Assembly: GCA_026014545.1 (NCBI GenBank)
Contig: JAOZIH010000011.1
Span: 1-36,902 of the forward strand
From: Candidatus Bathyarchaeota archaeon
GTDB taxonomy: Archaea; Thermoproteota; Bathyarchaeia; Bathyarchaeales; Bathycorpusculaceae
DNA length: 36,902 nt
Direction of reading: 5' to 3'
Within the stretch, counting starts at the first letter, position 1. Every line of letters starts with the position of its first letter. The notes below the pieces were generated by a model. That model saw nothing but the letters and a program-made list of their open reading frames with translations, ran no database searches and was not told where the DNA came from. Shown piece after piece: positions 32,075-36,902 of the stretch. The position numbers and the translations under genes are program-made.

Positions 32075-34582
32075 ATGACGCAAAATCATAAAGTAAGGTT
32101 AGCTATTGCTATCTCATGCCTTATGCTTGCTGCGCTTCTTGCAGCGCCAACATTCGCTCAAATGACAGCGCCCTCTACGATAAAAACCCATGCCGTTATC
32201 GATGCAGTTCCCAACCCCGCAGGAGTTGGCGAAGACGTTCTGATTCGTTTCGGCATCTTGATGCAGACGCCTAACGTGGCCTTTGGATATTCCGGTTTAA
32301 CATTAACAATTACCAAACCTGACGGTTCCACCGAGACACTTGGACCATACAAGACAGACTCAACAGGCGGAACCGCAATACTCTATAAGCCAACTCAAAC
32401 TGGCACATACAAGCTAAAAGTCAACTTCCCCCAGCAAGTTTGGACTTTCGGAGACTTCGTCAACCGTGAAGGCCTCTTCACAATTCTCAACGGTACAACA
32501 CTGCTGGCAAGCAGCGCTGAAATGGAACTCACAGTTCACGAGGAACCGTCAAAGCTTTATCCAGGTCATCCGTTGCCCACAGAGTATTGGGGCAGACCGA
32601 TTGACCCGCAGCTACGCGAGTGGGCCACAATCTCTGGCAACTGGATGGCGCGACCTGGCAATTCACTGGCACTCTATAATGATGATGCGCCTGAAACTGC
32701 CCACGTATTATGGGCGAAGCCTTTGACGACAGGCGGATTAACCGGCGGCTATTGGGGAGACGGTCAAGTGCCTGCCTCATCTGAAACAGGCGACGCGTAT
32801 GAAGGCAAATTCCCCAATGCAGTAATAATGAACGGAATCCTCTATTACACGAGAACCGATACCAGAATGGAAACGGCTCCAGCAATCATCGGCATAGATT
32901 TGCATACCGGCGAAGAAGTCTTCTTCAAGAATAATACCGCGTTAGCGTTCGGTCAAATTCTCTACTTCAACAGCTTCAACTACGATGGTGTATTCACATA
33001 TCTAGTTCAGACGGTTGGAACAACATACAACTTCTACGACCCGTTCACCGGCAACTGGCAATTCAGCTTCACAAACGTGCCTTCAGGAACACGCGTCTTC
33101 GGTCCAAGCGGCGAAATCCTCATCTACCAAATTGACTACACAAACGGCTGGATGGCCCTATGGAACTCAACCGCAGCGGGTCACTCGCACTTGGGCGCTA
33201 TGGGCCCGGACTACGGCAGCTGGGGCAACTCAGTTCACGGGAGAACAATAACCGCAAACGTGTCGAGAGCTTATTCATGGAACGTTTCAATACCTAAAGG
33301 ATTAACAGTCACAGTCAGCCCAATCAGTGGTGCATCAATAAAGATTTACAATGACGACCGAATAGTAGGCTTATTCTTTAACTGGACCACAGTGCGATGC
33401 TGGGCAATAAACCTGAAACCTGGAACAAGAGGCCAACTGATATTCGACAAGACGTGGACGCCACCAGCAGAATGGAATGAAGGCACCAACACGCTACACT
33501 ACGTAGGCGCAACCAATAATGTCGAAAAAGGCGTCATCGCAATCTGGAACAAAGAATTACGACGGCACTACGGCTTCAGTGTAGAAACAGGAAACTTCAT
33601 GTGGGAAACCGAGAGCGAGCATTGGCTTGACGCTTATGGTTGGGGTAATGCTGAGCACACATGGTACTTCGCCTACGGCAAACTCTACTCAGTCGGCGTA
33701 GGCGGCATATTGTACGCCTACGATGATCAAACAGGCCAGACTCTGTGGACATATGAACTAAGTGATGAATACGGTGAACCGGTAACTGGCAATAACTGGT
33801 GGGGCTGGATAACACTAATCGCTGACAAAAAAGTCTACGTAGGCCACCTCGAGCACAGTGCTGAGCAACCTCTGCCTCGTGGCGCGCCATTCGTATGCTT
33901 AGACGCTGATACGGGCGAGGAAATCTGGCGCGTTAACGGCATGTTCCGCGCAACCAGATGGGGTGGTAACGCTGTTATCGGCGACAGCATAATCGCAACG
34001 ATGGACACCTACGACCAGCGCGTATACGCCATTGGCAAGGGTCCAAGCAAAACCACTGTTGAGGCTTCGCCTGAAATCGCTGTGCATGGCAGCAAGGTGC
34101 TCGTGAAAGGCATGGTCACTGACATTTCACCTGGCACAAAAGATCCGATTTTGACAATGCGGTTCCCGAACGGTGTTCCCGCTGTGGCGGACGAGTCGAT
34201 GAGCGACTGGATGCTCTACGTGTACAAGCAATTCGAATGCCCGGCCAACGTGAAGGGTGTCGAAGTCATCGTTGAAGTCTTGGATCCCAACAACAATTAC
34301 TATGAAGTAGGCAGAACCACAACTGACGGAACAGGCTTCTACAAGCTAACGTTCACGCCGCCTGTTCCCGGAGAATACACCATAATAGCCCGCTTCGCCG
34401 GATCCAAAGCTTACTATGGCTCTTACGCTGAAACCGCCGTGTTCGTTGCGGAAGCGCCGCAACCCACTCCAGAGGCTACGCCTGCGCCTCAAGCGCCAGT
34501 CGAAACCTACTTCGCCATCTCAACCATAGCCATAATCGTGGCTATTGCGGTTGTCGGCGTCTTACTGCTGAGGAAAAAGTAG
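32075..34582 (+). CDS. Secreted, membrane-anchored PQQ-type beta-propeller protein 2
   Basis: An 835-residue paralogue of the protein at 12924..15455 with the same order of parts: signal peptide (LAIAISCLMLAALLAAPTFA), Ig-like domain (NPAGVGEDVLIRFGI), PQQ-like propeller repeats (IDLHTGEEVFF, VETGNFMWETES, YDDQTGQTLWTY, LDADTGEEIWRV), second Ig-like domain, TPAPQAPVE linker, one membrane helix and an RKK tail. Long blocks such as NAEHTWYFAYGKLYSVGVGG are identical in both proteins, and 44 nt near the 3' ends are identical at DNA level. Function is unknown; an abundant cell-surface or substrate-binding protein is plausible. It follows a clear promoter and a strong ribosome site. Confidence 0.88.
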   Translation: MTQNHKVRLAIAISCLMLAALLAAPTFAQMTAPSTIKTHAVIDAVPNPAGVGEDVLIRFGILMQTPNVAFGYSGLTLTITKPDGSTETLGPYKTDSTGGTAILYKPTQTGTYKLKVNFPQQVWTFGDFVNREGLFTILNGTTLLASSAEMELTVHEEPSKLYPGHPLPTEYWGRPIDPQLREWATISGNWMARPGNSLALYNDDAPETAHVLWAKPLTTGGLTGGYWGDGQVPASSETGDAYEGKFPNAVIMNGILYYTRTDTRMETAPAIIGIDLHTGEEVFFKNNTALAFGQILYFNSFNYDGVFTYLVQTVGTTYNFYDPFTGNWQFSFTNVPSGTRVFGPSGEILIYQIDYTNGWMALWNSTAAGHSHLGAMGPDYGSWGNSVHGRTITANVSRAYSWNVSIPKGLTVTVSPISGASIKIYNDDRIVGLFFNWTTVRCWAINLKPGTRGQLIFDKTWTPPAEWNEGTNTLHYVGATNNVEKGVIAIWNKELRRHYGFSVETGNFMWETESEHWLDAYGWGNAEHTWYFAYGKLYSVGVGGILYAYDDQTGQTLWTYELSDEYGEPVTGNNWWGWITLIADKKVYVGHLEHSAEQPLPRGAPFVCLDADTGEEIWRVNGMFRATRWGGNAVIGDSIIATMDTYDQRVYAIGKGPSKTTVEASPEIAVHGSKVLVKGMVTDISPGTKDPILTMRFPNGVPAVADESMSDWMLYVYKQFECPANVKGVEVIVEVLDPNNNYYEVGRTTTDGTGFYKLTFTPPVPGEYTIIARFAGSKAYYGSYAETAVFVAEAPQPTPEATPAPQAPVETYFAISTIAIIVAIAVVGVLLLRKK

Positions 34583-34606
34583 CAAGCATAACTCCGCCAT
34601 CTAATT

Positions 34607-34622
34607 CCCCTCTTTTCTTTCT
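34607..34622 (+). terminator. T-rich 3' end after PQQ protein 2
   Basis: CCCCTCTTTTCTTTCTT lies about 25 bp past the stop codon. There is no hairpin; it fits oligo-T dependent archaeal termination only by composition. Confidence 0.3.
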
Positions 34623-34739
34623 TGGAAAACACTTTTTCAATTTTGAATACAGGTTTAGCAAGCCTTTCTTTCTGTTTTAAGGGCAGTCTCGGCAAAAGCT
34701 CTTTTAGATTTGAATGTATTACTTAATGGTGATGCTGAA

Positions 34740-35636
34740 ATGAGGAAAGCAGCGTTAGTAAGCATCTTGTTGCTTGTCGTTTCGGCGTCAATAGGATTGG
34801 TTGCTTTTTATATGGTTGAAGCCAATTTTGTTCCCGGCATACCCTTCATCCGCATTGTTTCTCCAGCGAACAAGACTTACAACACAAACTTGATCCCGCT
34901 GAACTTCACAATTAGTACTTTTTTTGATTTCGGCAGAAGCCCCAGAATCGTTGAATATAGCCTTGACGGAAAAGAAAATGTTACGATAAGCACTGAGTAT
35001 CAAGGCTTGGATGAGAACTATTTTTCAACAGTAACAGGCTTCACGCAGTTGCCTGAACTGTCTGAGGGATCGCATACCATAACAGTTTATGCGACTTACC
35101 GTTTTCCCGACTATGGCGAGTATGCCACGTCAGATAGCAAAACAGTTACTTTCACGATAGATCTTGCTTCGCCCTATGTTACAGTTCTTTCGCCAGAAAA
35201 CTATGCTGAATATAACACAACAGGTGTTCCGTTGATTTTCACAGTTGATAAGCCCTTTTCAAGTCTGAGTTATCGTTTAGACGGCGCCGCCGACATTCCC
35301 ATAGATGGAAATACTACGTTAACTGGTTTACCCGTAGGATTTCATAAGCTCGTCGTTTACGCTACTAACGCACAAGGGGTTACGGGAATTTCTGAAACCA
35401 TTTCCTTCGAAATACTCGAAGAACCCATCGCGTCTTCACCTTCACCCTCACCTACGCCGACATCCTCACCAGAAACCACATCCATGATTACTCCATCAAT
35501 AAATCCAACACCAACTTCCTCCTCAGAGTCGCCGCCAGCAACAATAGCGATCTTCGCATTTGCAGTTTCAGCTGTTGCATGTTTAGGTCTGCTGGTTAGC
35601 CTCAAGAAACTTGCAAAGAATTGGAAACTTTTGTAG
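34740..35636 (+). CDS. Secreted Ig-like surface protein with C-terminal anchor
   Basis: A 298-residue protein. An N-terminal signal/anchor helix (ALVSILLLVVSASIGLVAFY) is followed by two Ig-like modules of the form SPxNxxYN...P(L)xFT...YSLDGxxNV...L.xGxHxxxVYAT. A low-complexity Ser/Pro/Thr linker comes next (SPSPSPTPTSSPETTS), then a membrane helix and a basic KKLAKNWKLL end. The same module forms the C-terminus of the kelch protein at 18672..20061. It is probably a surface display or adhesion protein; the ligand is unknown. I start at the ATG at 34740, with GGTGA ten bases upstream; a TTG at 34710 is in frame. Confidence 0.8.
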   Translation: MRKAALVSILLLVVSASIGLVAFYMVEANFVPGIPFIRIVSPANKTYNTNLIPLNFTISTFFDFGRSPRIVEYSLDGKENVTISTEYQGLDENYFSTVTGFTQLPELSEGSHTITVYATYRFPDYGEYATSDSKTVTFTIDLASPYVTVLSPENYAEYNTTGVPLIFTVDKPFSSLSYRLDGAADIPIDGNTTLTGLPVGFHKLVVYATNAQGVTGISETISFEILEEPIASSPSPSPTPTSSPETTSMITPSINPTPTSSSESPPATIAIFAFAVSAVACLGLLVSLKKLAKNWKLL

Positions 35637-35654
35637 GCGCATTTTTACTTAAAA

Positions 35655-35678
35655 GATGGGTGAAAAACTACCCATTTT
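35655..35678. terminator. Hairpin terminator between surface-protein gene and tRNA-Arg
   Basis: ATGGGT at 35656 pairs perfectly with ACCCAT at 35670 over an eight-base loop, and TTTT follows at once. On the opposite strand the same stem is followed by CTTTT. It lies between convergent genes, so it could end transcription of both. Confidence 0.5.
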
Positions 35679-35707
35679 CTGGCGCGATTTGAGCTCGGTG
35701 TGCGCTC

Positions 35708-35785
35708 TGGCGGGCGGGGTGGGATTTGAACCCACGACCCCCACCTTAGGAGGGTGATGCTCTATCCGTCCTGAGCTACCCGCCC
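35708..35785 (-). tRNA. tRNA-Arg(CCU), CCA encoded
   Basis: The cloverleaf folds on the minus strand: acceptor GGGCGGG with CCCGCCC, D-stem GCTC/GAGC, anticodon stem TCACC/GGTGG with loop CTCCTAA (anticodon CCT at 35748-35750), and T-arm GTGGG-TTCAAAT-CCCAC. Discriminator G is followed by an encoded CCA (35708-35710). There is no intron. It reads the AGG arginine codon, which is common in these genes. Confidence 0.95.
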
Positions 35786-35837
35786 ATAAGCGGCGAGAAA
35801 TATTTGGAGTCTTTAGATTTTAACTTGCCGCTTATGG
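35784..35837. repeat. 14-bp inverted repeat between the two tRNA genes
   Basis: CCATAAGCGGCGAG (35784-35797) and CTTGCCGCTTATGG (35824-35837) are inverted copies with one mismatch, separated by a 26-bp AT-rich spacer. The left arm overlaps the first two bases of tRNA-Arg. The spacer contains AAATATTT, a possible TATA for one of the divergent tRNA genes. Confidence 0.6.
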
Positions 35838-35883
35838 ATGCAAAAAACTTAAACGTGTTGAGCAGTGAAGTTTAGTGGCTGGT

Positions 35884-36004
35884 GCGGGGGTACCCGAGCC
35901 AGGTCTAAATAGGTGGCCAGATGTTGAAGCGCCTAGGATATGGGGGAGGACTTAAGATCCTCTGGCGTAGGCCTTCATGGGTTCGAATCCCATCCCCCGC
36001 ACCA
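35884..36004 (+). tRNA. tRNA-Leu(UAA) with an intron in the D-loop, CCA encoded
   Basis: Acceptor GCGGGGG pairs with CCCCCGC; the anticodon stem GAGGA/TCCTC holds loop CTTAAGA (anticodon TAA at 35953-35955); the long variable arm TGGCGTAGGCCTTC is typical of archaeal leucine tRNA; the T-arm is ATGGG-TTCGAAT-CCCAT; discriminator A and CCA follow. Without CCA the gene is 118 nt, about 33 too long. The surplus lies in the D-loop and is entered as an intron. Removing it gives a standard D-arm, CCCGAGCCAGGTCTAAGGGG, and an 85-nt tRNA. Confidence 0.92.
35909..35941 (+). other. Proposed 33-nt noncanonical tRNA intron in the D-loop
   Basis: A relaxed bulge-helix-bulge fits the ends: central helix GTCT (35903-35906) with GGAT (35936-35939), including two G-U pairs; bulge AAA (35907-35909) on one side and ATG (35940-35942) on the other; intron stem TAGGTG (35910-35915) with CGCCTA (35930-35935). 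Cutting after the second base of each bulge removes 35909-35941 and leaves a canonical leucine D-arm. The exact cut could differ by a base or two. Confidence 0.7.
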
Positions 36005-36148
36005 TGGTTGATGTTTTGTTGGTGGTTGTGTTCTGGTGTCTGATGGGTGTTGTCTCCTGTAATGTTTCATGTTTCGTAATATAGGTTAAATCTTAAAAGG
36101 AAGTTATGCGAATACTGGAATAAGGTTAAAGTGTGGTGTGAGTTGGTG

Positions 36149-36487
36149 ATGATGAAGAAGGTTGGAGACGAGGAGAAGGTTAAGCATATTCTTACTGACC
36201 CGCGGCTGTCGGCGATTAAGGCGATGCTGGAGAAGGACCATGCGATTGACTGTCTGCTGCTGCTGTATCTTAATCGCGGGAAGTGGAAGGAGGCTAAGGA
36301 TTTCATGCGGGAGAATAAGCTGACGTTGAGCGATGGCACTTTCCGTGCGCGGATGATTGAGATTGAGCAGCTTGGCTTGGCGAAGAGCGAGCGAATCGAC
36401 CCGCTGAAGAAGTACTATATGATTACAGAGTTCGGCGAGAAAGTAGCGGAGCTTCTTCTCGAATTCTTCGATAAAGTTGCCGTTTAG
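36149..36487 (+). CDS. Winged-helix DNA-binding protein
   Basis: A 112-residue protein starting MMKKVGDEEKV. After a leader helix, residues about 30-110 match a winged helix-turn-helix: DCLLLLYLNRGKWKEAKDFM, TFRARMIEIEQLGLAKSERI (recognition helix and turn into the wing) and KKYYMITEFGEKVAELLLEF. It is probably a transcriptional regulator of its own or a neighbouring gene; no ligand domain is present. Start codons at 36149 or 36152 are equally good; GTG codons upstream to 36131 are possible. Codon use is richer in AAG/GAG and GC than its neighbours, which could mean a different origin. Confidence 0.75.
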   Translation: MMKKVGDEEKVKHILTDPRLSAIKAMLEKDHAIDCLLLLYLNRGKWKEAKDFMRENKLTLSDGTFRARMIEIEQLGLAKSERIDPLKKYYMITEFGEKVAELLLEFFDKVAV

Positions 36488-36533
36488 GCTTCTTTTGTGT
36501 GTGCTTCGCCCTTTTTATGCTTTCTTTTTGGGT

Positions 36534-36879
36534 TTAGGTAGTTGTTTCTGCCATTAGTTTTTCAAGTAGGGGTTTTATTGTTGGCAAATCGGTTTTTACT
36601 GTGTCCCATAGTATTTTTCGGTCTACTCCAAAGTATTCGTGGATGAGTTTGTCGCGCATGCCCGCCATTCTTTTCCATGGGATTTTGTTGTGTTTCTTTT
36701 TGATGGCTGCGGGGATGTTTTTTGGCTGCTTCGCCTATGACTGCGAACTTTCTTATTGTTGCGTCTATTGTTTTGTTGTCTTTTGTGAATTCTTCGAATG
36801 TTCGCTCTTTTAGCTATTAGTCTATTCTTGTGATGGCTTCGAGGATTTCTTGGATGTAGATTTTGTGGTTGCGTTTCAA
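36534..36879 (-). pseudogene. Decayed HepT-like (DUF86/HEPN) toxin gene
   Basis: On the minus strand a TTG at 36879, after AAGGAGA, opens MKRNHKIYIQEILEAITRID, followed by two adjacent stops (36814-36819), then LKERTFEEFTKDNKTIDATI and RKFAVIGEAAK. A run of six T on the plus strand (36718-36723) then shifts the frame; one base fewer restores NIPAAIKKKHNKIPWKRMAG, MRDKLIHEYFGVDRKILWDT and a normal end. The RNase motif RxxxxHxY (RDKLIHEY) is intact. HepT toxins pair with MntA nucleotidyltransferase antitoxins, which would lie just beyond the right edge. Two stops plus a frameshift suggest real decay. Confidence 0.75.
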
Positions 36880-36902
36880 GCGTAGATGGTCTCCTTGAGT
36901 AT

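Noticed and set aside
1-36902. CRISPR arrays, insertion sequences, prophage or conjugative genes
   Set aside because: No regularly spaced repeats, transposase-like frames or viral structural genes were seen; the dispersed repeat has only two copies and is not flanked by a transposase.

Overview
The window looks like a chromosomal segment of an uncultured archaeon, most plausibly of the Bathyarchaeia/TACK type (inference). Archaeal markers are a group II chaperonin (thermosome), an ATP-dependent replicative-type DNA ligase, SecY with archaeal L15, DUF106/Ylp1, archaeal cytidylate kinase, an enolase-rpsB-MEMO operon, a 20S proteasome beta subunit, TATA-box promoters, and an intron-containing tRNA. 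The large secreted PQQ-propeller proteins are the most lineage-like feature. There are no rRNA genes, CRISPR arrays, insertion sequences or phage genes. Many starts are GTG or TTG, and TAG is used freely as a normal stop.

Layout. 1-3.2 kb: thermosome C-terminus, DNA ligase and a TPR/SNAP-like protein. 3.3-6.4 kb: a threonine-synthase-like enzyme fused to a winged helix, a perfect 24-bp palindrome, an ECF S component and a HypE/AIR-synthase-like protein. 6.3-11.2 kb: an envelope/glycan region with two paralogous GT2 enzymes, a radical SAM protein, and a processive-type GT2 with small membrane partners in which two genes are frameshifted. 11.3-18.4 kb: a remodelled secY ribosomal-protein operon (Hsp20-like, rpl15, secY, a PQQ surface protein, DUF106, cmk). 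18.6-20.1 kb: a broken kelch surface protein.

20-28.2 kb holds all three AmmeMemoRadiSam components: AmrS next to a PflX-like radical SAM protein, AmrB behind eno-rpsB, and AmrA. They are interleaved with an alpha/beta hydrolase and a MurG-like glycosyltransferase. 28.2-31.7 kb: a proteasome beta subunit whose Thr1 position is Ala, a zinc ribbon, an alkyltransferase, a DEAD-box helicase and an unknown protein. 32-35.6 kb: a second PQQ surface protein and an Ig-like surface protein. 35.7-36.9 kb: tRNA-Arg(CCU), tRNA-Leu(UAA) with a 33-nt D-loop intron, a winged-helix protein and a decayed HepT toxin gene.

The strongest leads are the threonine-synthase/winged-helix fusion (with its PLP lysine replaced by arginine) beside a palindrome, the AmmeMemoRadiSam set with its extra radical SAM enzyme, the Ala-for-Thr1 proteasome subunit, the D-loop tRNA intron and nearby inverted repeat, a 55-nt repeat in two convergent intergenic regions, and a 34-codon leaderless microgene behind a palindrome. 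Several single-base indels in homopolymers mean either sequence error or real gene decay.
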